26,213 nucleotides of DNA from Discostella pseudostelligera (lineage: Eukaryota > Bacillariophyta > Thalassiosirophyceae > Thalassiosirales > Thalassiosiraceae). The notes beneath the pieces are model-generated. The model was not told the origin of the DNA. It searched no databases and worked only from the letters and a program-made list of their open reading frames with translations. Both the position numbers and the translations under genes were made by a program. The stretch covers positions 1-26,213 of the forward strand of contig JALLBK010000175.1 of assembly GCA_036940085.1 (NCBI GenBank), read 5' to 3'. Below, piece after piece: positions 9,899 to 20,041 of this stretch (within the stretch, counting starts at the first letter, position 1; every line of letters begins with the position of its first letter).

Positions 9899-10192
9899 AT
9901 GCCTCCACAATCGCGAGAGCTTCTCCACCTCTATCGTCAACTCCTACGCTCCTGCGCCACCTACCCCTCCAAAAACCGATGGCGGATCTATCGTTCCATC
10001 CAGGAAGAATTCCGAGAAAATAAAACAATGAACCCCGTCGATGCAAAGACGCAACAACAAGTACAGGTGGCATTCAAGGGATTATCACAGCTACGCATGT
10101 ACGATCCAATACAATTGAGTAGGGGGAATCCGGAGAATCCGAATTGGGAGGTTACGTTAGAGCAGAATCCAATGCCGAAACCTCCAGAATGA
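9899..10192 (+). CDS. Small LYR-motif (Complex1_LYR) protein
   Basis: 97 residues from the ATG at 9899. The first helix has the LYR tripeptide (residues 11-13, RELLHLYRQLLRS), then YPSKNRWRIYRSIQEEFREN with the conserved Phe, and a last helix QVQVAFKGLSQLRMY. This is the three-helix LYR fold that binds acyl carrier protein and assists mitochondrial Fe-S cluster assembly or respiratory-complex assembly. The FRENK and following Pro resemble ISD11/LYRM4, but I cannot assign a subfamily. An upstream in-frame GTG/ATG extension (from 9758) is rich in Ser/His/Pro and probably leader, so the internal ATG was chosen because the family starts within ten residues of LYR. There is no obvious presequence, as is common for small LYR proteins. 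Confidence 0.83.
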   Translation: MPPQSRELLHLYRQLLRSCATYPSKNRWRIYRSIQEEFRENKTMNPVDAKTQQQVQVAFKGLSQLRMYDPIQLSRGNPENPNWEVTLEQNPMPKPPE

Positions 10193-10887
10193 ACACCGAC
10201 GCACCATAATTTTATGCTCCATGCGGCCGTGGGTGCAATTCAGGGAGTGAATGAAACAACTTAACAATATTTATAGAGCTAAATGGGAGTATGAGGGTAT
10301 GTGAGACAGTGTTGTTCCAGTAATAGTCATATTCGGCAATGAAAGTGAAGCAATAATAGAGAAGAGAATAGTTTCGGATGAATCAAATCGATAGAGAAAT
10401 GCTTAATATTATTTAGTAATGTCTGGGTATCATGTATTCATTGATGGGCACGCCTTTTCATCGAACTCATCGAGAGGGAGGGAGACAAGGGCAAAGAAGT
10501 GAGGTGGATGGTGGAGATGACACGTGGATCTGCCACGTGGAAGAGGGCATAAGAAAGCGTCGCTGCCCCCGAAATTTTGTTGTGCCCTCGATTTTTCAAC
10601 ATTCTCGCTTCTCAAAGAGGAGAAAACAGCGAGGCGGGCTCGCCAACTGTACAAATTCCTCCATGAAAAATCTACAAGACCCTCGACAAGAGTGTGTGGC
10701 GGGAGCTTGTCGGATGCACCACGCATCTTCACGTCCGTTTTGAGGAGGAGAGGCCAAAAATAATTCCTTCCAACCATGACAATTTCCTACCCGTAGGCCT
10801 CGAAAACTCACTCGTCTGCGGCCTCCTAACTTCCATAGAGCACCCAAATAACGCAGCGACAAGAAAAACAAATCATTACCTACTACC
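10193..10887. promoter_or_regulatory. Long intergenic region upstream of PH-domain gene
   Basis: 695 bp, one of the largest gene-poor gaps in the window. The first ~240 bp are AT-rich 3' sequence. Frames of 80-165 codons on both strands overlap each other with no recognised domains and are rejected. A pair of CACGTG palindromes (10521-10539) stands out as a likely regulatory element. The last ~130 bp look like a leader before the ATG at 10888. Confidence 0.45.
10521..10539. promoter_or_regulatory. Paired CACGTG (G-box/E-box) palindromes
   Basis: CACGTGG occurs at 10521 and again at 10534, so two perfect 6-bp palindromes start 13 nt apart, about 350 bp before the PH-domain ATG. CACGTG is the classic site for bZIP and bHLH factors, both of which occur in diatoms. 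Function here is inferred from sequence and position only. Confidence 0.4.
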
Positions 10888-13800
10888 ATGGCAGCCAAAC
10901 AGGGCCTCACGGCCCAAATCCACCAGTACTCCGAGGACACCAAACGCTCTCTCCTCTCGCGCGCTCCCGCCGGTATCAAATCGCACTCCTGGCTCTCCAA
11001 TCTCAACACTACCTGCACTATCAAATCAGCACCGCCGCGTACTCCCGAGGTTATGAGCATGTTAGGTACGAAATGCGGTTGGCTTGTCAAGAGGAATGAA
11101 CAACGAGTGTGGCAAAAACGATGGTGTTGTGTGGTACCGCATACTTTTCTGTATTACTTTGAGGCGGGGCCGCAGATGGAGGTCAAGTCCGACGGAGAAA
11201 ATGATGATGGAACTGGCAATATTCACACCTATGAGGCTTGGAGTGGTGGGGGAGTTAATATCAATGCATTTGCTAATTTGGATCAAGAGGCATTAAATTT
11301 GGCGGTGAAAGATGGGTATGATGAAGTGGGACATGTTAGCGGTAGGAGGAGTTTGTACAGTTTGCCAAACATTATGGGTGGTGGCGGTGCCACTGGAAAT
11401 AATGCAGCCGAGAGAGGGCATAATGGAGAGAATGGTGGTCCCAATGAAGATAATATGGTAGCGTGGGATCCAGAGCACTCGGCCTTAACGAATCATTTAT
11501 CCCCCATGGGAGCAGGTGGAGATGGGGATGGCCACACCAAAGGGACTTACCAATTCGTCGCATCGTCCAATCTACAACCCGTGGGTATCATCGATTTAGA
11601 ATGCTACTCTTCAGTAAACCGGTCGAATATCAATCCAACCGTCTTGGAATTGGCAGGAGATTCAGTAGTCAACCCCGATCTACGATCCTTTTACTTCCAA
11701 AGTTCCACCGTCGAAGATGCCGAATCATGGATCAAGGCATTGTTATCCGATAGACATCAATCACTCAAGGATGAAACGGAGGCATATAGGCAGGTATGCG
11801 AGAGCTTTCCGTTGCAGCTGGGAAATTGTTCAGATATGATCGATGCTGCCGAGACTAAAGCCGATGCGATGGAACGTGAGGCATATTCTGTACGGAGTGC
11901 AAGCGAGGAGGGTCGACGAAAGGTTGTCAACGCCGTGAGAGAGATGCTGGAACGTAGGTGCTGGGAGACTTCGGCTGTTAAGAGGAAAGGCAAGGGGAGG
12001 ATTGGACAGAATGACAAGATGAACGGCAATAAAAGTCCCCTCGGCTACAACGGATTACCATCAGGCTTAGAAATGGAGGAGGCTACGAGCAGCACCAAAG
12101 AACAGAAATCCTTACTTGATTCGGTCTTAGATGAACACTTCGAAAAGCTGGAAACCAATCGCGTCGCCTTCCTACGTGAATTAGAGGCATCGTTGTCGTC
12201 ACCCTCGGCCGTAGCGACATCTAACGTTGTACCTCCCGTGCAAACTCTCGTAGATTACACATCGGCAATCATTGGCTCCTTTGGCGATTTGCGAACGCAT
12301 CTTCAAAAGTACGAGAAGGATCTCAGCACGACGGTCCAACAGGACCAATCGCAATTGGAGGCTCTCAAGGATGCTATTGAAGGACGCGATGCACAACTTG
12401 CTGAGACCGAACGAAAGCTTTCCATGGTAGCGTCTGAGTTCAAGTCGGAACTGGAAGATTCGCGCCAACAAGTAGAGGAACTAACGAAGCAGTTGGAAGC
12501 GCAGCGGATGGAATTTAGCATCTATCAAAATTCGACCAAGACGAAACTCTCCGAATTGCAACAACACAAGAAGATATTGAAACGAGAGGTCATTGATTTG
12601 CGCAAAAAGATTGACGAATGCAGCAGCGAGAACACCACGGTAGCACATGAGTACGAAAAATTGAAAAGTTCACATCAAACAATAAAGGACCGAAACACCA
12701 CGTTGGAACGGTACATCGATCGTCTCGAAAAGCAGGTGGGCGTCCAGCAAAACATGATGGAAATGATGAGCCAGAGCGGTGGGGCTAGTTTCGTTGGGAA
12801 AATTGTCGGACCGGGCGTTACGCAGAGTGATGTGAGGGATGCAATTAGTCTGAGTGGAATGAGCATGGGCAGTCAGAGTCTCCGGAGGATGAATAGCAGC
12901 AGCAATGCAGGGGAATCCAAGTCTATCGGCCACAGTCAAATGAAGCCTCGCACTTTGTTGCCTCCCGAGTCGAAAAGTAAGAATGTTCATGATGTGAGTC
13001 CGCTCCCTACTCCGCAGTCATTACAGAAGAAAGGAAATGATGTCAAGTCTCTTGATCGGGCGCAAACAAATGTTGTACATGGAGAAGATGATCGAGATAC
13101 ATCCACTGCTTATTATCGCTCTGAATCGACTTCCGATTCCGTCAACGAATATGGTGGAGGCGGCGACATCTTACCTCTCTCTTCTTCTACGTCTCTTCCA
13201 CCAGCTTCAAGTAAGATTTCAGCTGTCAACACTGTCTCTGGCGTTATAAGTTGTGATTCCTCCGATCCTATTATGTCCAAACGTTCGGTGGAGTTCACCT
13301 TGCCTAGTTGCACGACCGATGAAAAGAGTGAAACTCGAAGTACTATTCACTCAGCGGCAATGGCGGCGGCGGGAGTATCAACAGACTGTGCATTATTTGG
13401 CACACCCACTCAATCCAACGCCGGGAAAGAACAGTATGTGGAGGAGTTAGCACATCAACCGAGTATGGATTCAAGTGCAGAGCAATTGCTGAAGACGTCG
13501 TCATCATTGGACGATTCAAACATAAAGGTTGCTACGTTGAATGATCAATTACTGTCGGAAAGCGCGAACCTGCCTGCTACCGGAACCGGTGATAATACTG
13601 GTCTGGATGATGACGACTTGGACGACAATGTAAGTCGAGTCTCTGACATTACCGAGGATCGGACCCAGCGACAAATCGATGATGACTTGGCGGAACGGAG
13701 GAAGATACTACTTGCCTACGTCAATAAGACCAACGGTGGATCGTCCAACAATTCATTGAGCAATGCCTCCACTCAACGTCGGTTAGAGACTATTGAAAAT

Positions 13801-14488
13801 ATGCTCCCCACCGCCGCGGCCTCGCATGGAGCTAGCGACAGTCAGTCTGGCTCATCAAGCAGGGGTAGACTCAGTGTTGCTCAACGAGCGAGAATGGAGG
13901 CCGATAGGGCGAATAGTCATCGTTCACCCTCACCGGCACCCAGGCGTAGTGGTAGTGATTCAATGTCCCAATCGGTTAGTAATAACGCACCCCTAGCAGC
14001 GCGGGGGGACGCGTCTGTGCGATCGGCATCCTCGGTTGCGACACCAACATCGCGATCGGATACAATTGGTAGGTCGGGTTCCTTCCTCAAGAGTTTGGGG
14101 AAGGCGATTGAAAAGGCCGTTGATAGTTCTGTTTTGGGCGTGAGCCTGCCCGCGGATGATTATGATGAATTGTCCTATGAAGGTACTGAATCAGACTTTG
14201 GATCAAGTATCATCTCCGATGCAACTGTGAGTATGCCAGTCTTTCGCTCCTTTGAACAGTTCGTTTGTATTGATTCTCATCTTTTACTGGCACCGAACTC
14301 CTATGTTTTAGACGACACTTCAAGAGAGAATCGCGAAGCAGCGGATGCGACAGGTGGCTTTCCTCAAGAACAAAGGACTGATAGAGGATGAGTCTAGCTT
14401 GAGAGGAGGAGCTGGAGCTTCCGTCGCGGGAGGGTCTCCGAATTCGAATAAACTCACGCCTCGGCGACTACTTGGTCCATCGAGGTAA
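10888..14488 (+). CDS. Large PH-domain, coiled-coil protein
   Basis: Exon 1 is 10888-14226 and exon 2 is 14312-14488, joined in phase 0 over an 85-nt intron (GTGAGT...TTTTAG), giving 1171 residues. Residues ~60-100 (KCGWLVKRNEQ, WQKRWCCVV, FLYYFEAG) are the first half of a PH domain. The second half is at ~228-292 (GIIDLECYSSV, RSFYFQSSTVEDAESWIKAL, with the invariant Trp at 281). About 125 Gly/Asn/Asp-rich residues separate the halves. Residues ~467-628 form a long coiled coil. The following ~400 residues are Ser/Thr-rich and disordered, with a second basic helix near the C-terminus (QERIAKQRMRQVAFLKNKGL) that only appears after splicing. A membrane-associated scaffold, binding phosphoinositide through the PH domain, is inferred. 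If the last intron is retained the frame closes at 14391 with a different tail. I do not recognise an orthologue. Confidence 0.83.
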
Positions 14489-14729
14489 TCATCATAAGTC
14501 GCTGTTGTACAGAATGACGGACACAATGCATCCTTGTCGCATTCCTGCAATAAGATTATGTTTTCATGACGTGTGTGAAGCCTCAATTATTCTACATGAT
14601 GTGTCATCACTACCCATTTACGATTTGTAGAGTCAAATAATTGTTCAATTATACCTGATATGTTTACAATCCCCTGCCACCAACATTATCTCTCTCCTGT
14701 CACCAGAAGTGTTGCACATTTTCAGAGTC
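14489..14729. other. Convergent 3' intergenic region
   Basis: 241 bp between the PH-domain gene and the basic mitochondrial-like protein gene. AT-rich and open to no supported frame; a minus-strand frame at 14320-14586 overlaps the PH gene tail and is a shadow. Nothing else seen. Confidence 0.35.
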
Positions 14730-15311
14730 CTAATAACTAGGTTTGTTATCCTGCTTGAACTTAATGTATGCCTTCAATTCCTCCACCCCCTCCTGCATTC
14801 GTAAATATCTACGTTCCATTTTAAGGCGTTTGCGCCTCATCCATTCCTTCTCGTGTCGAACAAAGTTGGGTCTCTTTCGTAGAGGTGCTGCATGGTGAAG
14901 AAGTAAGGAGAGCTCGTGAGCAAATATTAATTTGGGTGAAACAAAGTATGGTCTCCGGTGGGAAGTGACTCTCCCAACAAAATTCAACACATAAATAATA
15001 TCAGACAACCCCCCGTCTTCTCGCATACCTTCAGCCCTCAACGCACGTAGCATTCGTGTATCAGCCAAGTCAGGATCTTCAAATGTTAATTGTCCAACCT
15101 TATTGGGATCATCGGAGGGTATTTGTCGAATAACTTCAGACCAGACGGATCTCGTGTGCTGAGTTATTATCGGTGCAGTTGCGGCAGTTGCGGCTCCATC
15201 CATCCCACCCCTACCACCAATTATGGCCCGTGGGAATGAAGGGAGTGAGCAGCATGATGAGAGCAGTGGACGCGAGGAGAGTGAGGTGCGTAGGATGGAA
15301 AGGAGTGACAT
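14730..15311 (-). CDS. Small basic protein, probably mitochondrial
   Basis: 193 residues, single exon, ATG at 15311. The first ~35 residues (MSLLSILRTSLSSRPLL and onward) are rich in Ser, Leu and Arg with no acids, resembling a mitochondrial presequence. The C-terminal ~65 residues are strongly basic with a helical RHEKEWMRRKRLKMERRYLR stretch, vaguely like the tail of ribosomal bS21 or other mitoribosomal proteins. I do not recognise the family, so the product stays hypothetical. Codon usage and a clean frame on the strand opposite to the next gene support a real gene. It converges with the PH-domain gene (241 bp apart) and diverges from the methyltransferase gene (236 bp between ATGs). Confidence 0.62.
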   Translation of the reverse strand: MSLLSILRTSLSSRPLLSSCCSLPSFPRAIIGGRGGMDGAATAATAPIITQHTRSVWSEVIRQIPSDDPNKVGQLTFEDPDLADTRMLRALRAEGMREDGGLSDIIYVLNFVGRVTSHRRPYFVSPKLIFAHELSLLLHHAAPLRKRPNFVRHEKEWMRRKRLKMERRYLRMQEGVEELKAYIKFKQDNKPSY

Positions 15312-15547
15312 GGTTTAATTCTGATGGTGATGTTGACCTCTCGTCGGCGACGGACGCCATGGTGAGTTGTTGGTTTGCTGCTTTTCGCTGCTTGCTGCTC
15401 GCCCTGCGGCTGTGGACTCGACTCCTACTCGTTTCCAGCTGGAAGACAATATGAAATATGAGTCATCGTTGACGGACAGACGGATCATTGGTCACCGTCG
15501 ACGGACAGATTCCAGCTTCCAGCCGCCAGCCGCTAGCAACAACCACG

Positions 15548-17706
15548 ATGAAAATCCGAAACAGTAGTACGATAGGAGATAGGAGTAGAGTCTGCCTCTC
15601 CCTCTCTCCCACCGCTATTCCAATGGCGTCGACTCTATTACTCATCATACTTTCATTAATAGCGCCATTATCGTCGTCCTCTTTTATCCACGCAGTTTCT
15701 CGATGGAAGGCACCCAACTCATCCACCACATCCCAACTTCAACAACAATGGCATCAAGACGATACAGATCTCTTCGCCTACATATCATCGTCGATACCGG
15801 CCGTATTGCAACATACCGGATCGGAAGCATTCGATGAACATTTACGTGGTGTGCAATCAGTATTGCGCTATTGGGGCTCACCGAGTTATTTGTATAATGC
15901 TGGATTGTTCCATTCGATTTGTGAGTTTTCTTGTTTGTGTCTATTTCGTGAGCATCATTAGTACTATCTCAGTTCTGATATCTCTTGTCGCCATGATTGT
16001 TTGATGCATCAATTAGACGGAACAGAAGGATTTCAAGGATTTTCATTGCCATTATCAGAACGAGAAAAAATTAGGTGAGATTATTAAATGCTCGTCCTAT
16101 TGCAAATATCTTCCTGTGCACTTGTCTCAAGATTCGTTGAAACTCTAACGATGCACCCCTAGAGAACTGATAGGGGATAAAGCTGAAAGACTGTGCTGGA
16201 TCTTTTGCATGGTCGATCGAAGTACTGTAGATGAAACTGTATTTCGCTGGTATCCAAACACAACTAATCAACCCGACGAAACATTCACATTCCTGGCACG
16301 TCCCGAACTTGGAAGATTTGCCATCCAATTAAACAAACATGAATGGCTCGACTTCATTGAATTAACCTTGGCGGATTGGCTTGAGCAGGTACAGGGTGCG
16401 GCTGAAAAGCCATCGACAATCTTTTGTTGGAAAATAGGTGAGGCTTATGCCTATCGACGAATGGCGTATGCAAAGATGGTGGAAATATTGTCATTTGAAC
16501 GACGTGGTCGATTGGGAGATATACTGGACAAGATGTTTGAGGATATTTATGGTACGGAAGGGAACGAGACACGGCACCTAGTCCAACCACGTACGCCACC
16601 CATGAGCGAGATGGCCAAGCATGCATTGGAAGCGCTGAGAAGTGCGGGCGAGGATATACCAATCGATTTTGCACCGCAACCCATGTTGCTATCGCAGGAT
16701 GACAAAACTTGCACCACCAACTTGGTATCGGAAGAATTGGCGCAGAACAAAGTGTATGAGACGGATGATCTCTTGGGCATGTATTTGGGTCTACATTTTC
16801 CCCGGTCGGGTTCGAAAGAGAATGTTTCTCCAATCATTGACCATGATGGTGCCCTGATGCATGGTTTGAGATTCCCGCAGCGTGTTGCTGAACTACTTGT
16901 GTCTTTGAATCCTCGTCGGACGAATAATCGTGCACTGGATGTCGGATGTGCCGTTGGTGGGTCGTCATTTGAACTTGCGAAATACTTTGACCACATCGAA
17001 GCATTTGATTTCAGGTGAGTGTGTTTAAGGTGACAGTGTTTACCTGTTACCGACTTCTGACTTTATTGCGTGCGCAAACCCCTTCAGTGAGAAATTCATT
17101 GAAACTGCAAAGTTGATACAATCAGGAAGAGATGTTACGTTTCGTGTCCCAATGGAAGGCGACATAAAGGAAGACGTATCTGTTGTTCACGAGCTTGGAG
17201 TCGATGCAACTGTAATGAACAAAGTTCATTTCTTTCGGGGTGATGCTTGCGCTCTGTCAGAGTATGTCGATATCAGAGAGGGATTTGGAACGTTTGATGG
17301 TGTAATATTGGCTAATTTACTGTGCCGTCTTCCGGATCCTCTAGCATGTCTCGAAGCCCTACCAAAGATAGTGAATGCTAGTGGAGTCGTTGTCATCGTG
17401 ACACCATTTAGTTGGCTGGAAGGTATATGACCAAGCTATCCGTGTACATTTGCAACACAACGTACGCTCACCTTGAACATGTTCCTTTTGCTCTCAATAG
17501 ATTTCACCCCGAGGAGCAAGTGGCTTGGTGGTTACATTGATCCAGTGGTCGGTCGACCTGTTTATTCGAAAGTAAAGCTGAACGAGTTAATGGAGAGTCT
17601 TGGGTTTATTAAAATTCATGAAGAGCAACTACCATTGGTAATTCGTGAACATCAACGAAAGTATCAGTACATCATCAGTGAGGCTACTGGTTGGCGTAAG
17701 AAATGA
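15548..17706 (+). CDS. DUF6817-like domain fused to OvoA-type 4-mercaptohistidine N-methyltransferase
   Basis: Five exons in consistent phase: 15548-15920, 16017-16074, 16163-17014, 17088-17422, 17501-17706, giving 607 residues. A hydrophobic leader (MASTLLLIILSLIAPLSSSS, then F) begins at the second in-frame ATG (15623), which may be the true start. Residues ~75-235 resemble DUF6817: LRGVQSVLRYWGSPSYLYNA, then GLFHSIYGTEGFQ, IRELIGDKAERLCWIFCMVD. Residues ~340-607 match the C-terminal methyltransferase of OvoA: VYETDDLLGMYLGLHF, SAM loop ALDVGCAVGGSSFELAKYFD, EAFDFSEKFI, FFRGDACAL, FDGVILANLLCRLPDP, TPFSWLEDFTPRSKWLGGY and a C-terminal VIREHQRKYQ / EATGWR. In OvoA this domain N-methylates 5-thiohistidine to ovothiol A. 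The DinB and FGE-type sulfoxide-synthase domains of OvoA are absent. The substrate here is inferred. Confidence 0.88.
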
Positions 17707-17929
17707 CAATCTCCATGAATATTTTGCACGTCTTATGTGCAAGTCCAGACGCGTTCCTCTCGGCTGTCGGTTCCGCCCCCCTTGGATTTTAAAATGAGGA
17801 TCAAACCAAACCGAGAACCGTTTTCAACAGCATCAAATCACAAGTGAAAGCGACGTTCGTTTTTGGATGATGCAGCATTGACTGAAGACATTCATCTAAT
17901 CTCTCTCCATTTGAATAAGCGAAGACCAA

Positions 17930-18895
17930 ATGACGTTGTCCGGCGCAAAGGCGAAGCATGCTGACATCTTGAACAGTCCAGAAATGGACGTTGCCAAGAA
18001 GGCAAAGGACCACCCAACGATTAATGACTATTACAGGTCGTTGGCTAAGGATGATAGACCAATCAAATACCAGCACGGACTCGGAAATTACTCCAATGTT
18101 CAATTCGGCGATGAGAGGGTCAGCTTCAAGAAGTCAATTTCACAGGTTGTGTATCAGATTCCCGATGATGTTGCCGACTCGATGAAGAACAATAACCCTC
18201 AGAAGAATTCGAAGGTTCAAAGAATGCAAGATTATGAGGAAGCCAACAGCGTCGTCGGACCTATGAAAATTGAAGAAATGGAACAAATGATGAGGGATAA
18301 GTTGCAGCAGCGAACAAAGACTGGGCCGTTCCAACTTCGTCGGACCTTCAAATACTTTGACCGGGATGGATCTGGTGGAATCGACTTCTCAGAGTTTCAA
18401 CGGGCGATGGAGTTGATGGGATTTGCATTCACTGACTTGCAACAGCTTGCCTTATTTGCAAGATACGACGAGTCTTGTTCGGGTGAAGTGGACTACAGTA
18501 ATTTTGTGCAAAAGGTAATGGAGACCGACTTTAAGGGAGTGTCGGGCGTAAGCAAGAAAGCACTTGGTGCTCTAGTATCATCCACCTTTTCGCATAAACA
18601 AGGCGGCCCATCGCTGGAAGGGGACGATGACAGTGACTTAGACGAGGAAGAGCTTGAATCATTTAGACGAACTGAGGTGCAAAAGTTGTTTGATGTAGTT
18701 GACGACGATGGCAGCGGCTTGATCGATAAGGAAGAAATGTCACAACTACTTGCTAGTCTCGGGAAATCGTTCCCGCAGGAAGAAATTGACAAGGGATTTG
18801 CGAAGCTTGACAAGGATTCATCCGGTCAGATCGATTTTGATGAATTCTATGCATGGTACAAGGAGGTTGCTGGTATAACACACCCTAAGAAATAG
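17930..18895 (+). CDS. Four-EF-hand calcium-binding protein
   Basis: Single exon, 321 residues. Four EF-hand loops are visible. EF1 is DRDGSGGIDFSE (144-155). EF2 is DESCSGEVDYSN (180-191), degenerate because Asn replaces the final Glu. EF3 is DDDGSGLIDKEE (258-269). EF4 is DKDSSGQIDFDE (294-305). EF1, EF3 and EF4 look competent for Ca2+. An acidic linker (GDDDSDLDEEELE, ~231-243) separates the two pairs. The first ~140 residues (DHPTINDYYRSLAKDDRPIK and so on) are not a domain I recognise. It is calmodulin-superfamily-like, possibly a Ca2+ sensor of cytosol or cytoskeleton, but the partner is unknown. The start is the only Met before the frame's N-terminal region and sits 224 nt after the preceding gene. 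Convergent with glyoxalase, 55 bp apart. Confidence 0.88.
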   Translation: MTLSGAKAKHADILNSPEMDVAKKAKDHPTINDYYRSLAKDDRPIKYQHGLGNYSNVQFGDERVSFKKSISQVVYQIPDDVADSMKNNNPQKNSKVQRMQDYEEANSVVGPMKIEEMEQMMRDKLQQRTKTGPFQLRRTFKYFDRDGSGGIDFSEFQRAMELMGFAFTDLQQLALFARYDESCSGEVDYSNFVQKVMETDFKGVSGVSKKALGALVSSTFSHKQGGPSLEGDDDSDLDEEELESFRRTEVQKLFDVVDDDGSGLIDKEEMSQLLASLGKSFPQEEIDKGFAKLDKDSSGQIDFDEFYAWYKEVAGITHPKK

Positions 18896-18950
18896 ATTAC
18901 CATTACTTGTTTAAAGTTAAGCGGATACGGATGTTTGGCATGCGAGAAGA

Positions 18951-20041
18951 TCAGGGGCTTGCAACCCTCGTATCTCCAAGATCCATTCCACCCCTCTTGA
19001 TAATTTCAACGGAGTATCCATCAGGATCGAATGCAAATGCCAATCCTTTCATGTTTCCTCCGTCAGCCTCTTTGCGGAAACCATATCCCATTTCCCTAAT
19101 ATTGTCGCATGCAGCATACACATCATCGACCACAAAAGCAATATGACCAAACCCCTGACGACCTTCTTCATTGCCATTGTAATGCTTAAAGTCCTCCTGC
19201 GCCTCCGTTCCATGATTATGTGTCAACTCAAGGATTGGGCCAAACATCATGCTCAGCACCGTCTTTGCATCATCATCCGAGAGTTTGGAATAGTCGATGC
19301 TTGGATCGATACTAGAGGATGACGCCAAGAAGTAGTTGCTGAAGTCTCCATAATCTTTCGCTCGAACGACAGTCATCCCAAGTGCCTCATAGAATGGAAT
19401 TGACTTCTTAGGATCTTTAATCCTCAACATTGTTTGCGAGAAGTTGAAGAAGTTCGGGATCTTCTTCTCCTCGGACCTCTTGACAATCTCAACCCTGCAT
19501 GCACATGCATTGTGCTTAGAAAACAATAGGAAAATTCATCGAGATATATCGTTAGATTCAATGCAACTCACCAATATCCATCAGGATCATACGCAAAAGC
19601 CAAACCCTTCATCCTTCCCTCATCCGGTTTCTTCTTAAATGTCACCCCGGCCATTTCCAACATATCACACGCGGCATAAACATCATCGGTATTGAATGCA
19701 ATATGACCAAATCCATCCTTCTCTGCATTTCCCGGGTGATACTTTTGATTTGGATCTTTCTCTGTACCATAATTCCAAGTAAGTTCGAGTGCAGTACCCT
19801 CGATATTCCACATGTAGGCATGAGCCTCATCCGTTCCTGGAGTTAATGTGTACTTCTCATCTTCGGGGATTGTGGCTAAGAACCAGGATTTGAAGTTCCA
19901 TTGTGGAAAGTCGAAGGAATCGATGACTGTCATGCCCATGGCATCGGTGTAAAATGCAATGGACTTTTTAGGGTCTTTAATTCGGAGCATTGTGTGCTGC
20001 CATGTCGGCCGACCGACGACGGAGGCAAACCGTGAAGCCAT
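18951..20041 (-). CDS. GLO1: Two-domain glyoxalase I (lactoylglutathione lyase)
   Basis: Exons 20041-19572 and 19494-18951 join in phase 2 over a 77-nt intron (GTGAGT...ATGCAG) to give 337 residues. Two homologous glyoxalase I domains follow each other, each with MLRIKDPKKS, GFGHIAF, DVYAACD and KGLAFA-DPDGY. Metal ligands by position: domain 1 H16, E86, H113, E159; domain 2 Q177, E246, H274, E320. All eight sites carry a plausible ligand. The enzyme isomerises the methylglyoxal-glutathione hemithioacetal to S-lactoylglutathione. Fused two-domain glyoxalases are known from yeast and Plasmodium; in them the active sites form between domains. The intron lies at the end of domain 1, at the tandem junction, consistent with internal duplication. 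No signal peptide is apparent, so cytosol is likely. Confidence 0.92.

Noticed and set aside
10430..11090. Several overlapping frames of 80-165 codons on both strands
   Set aside because: Mutually incompatible, no domains, and they overlap the promoter and first codons of the PH-domain gene.
12670..12990. 106-codon minus-strand frame
   Set aside because: Antisense to the coiled-coil coding region of the PH-domain gene.
18951..20041. Two separate glyoxalase genes in tandem
   Set aside because: The first half ends at a donor (TG-GTGAGT) in mid-motif DPDGYW and the second begins at an acceptor restoring VEIVKR in frame; the second half has no ATG of its own.
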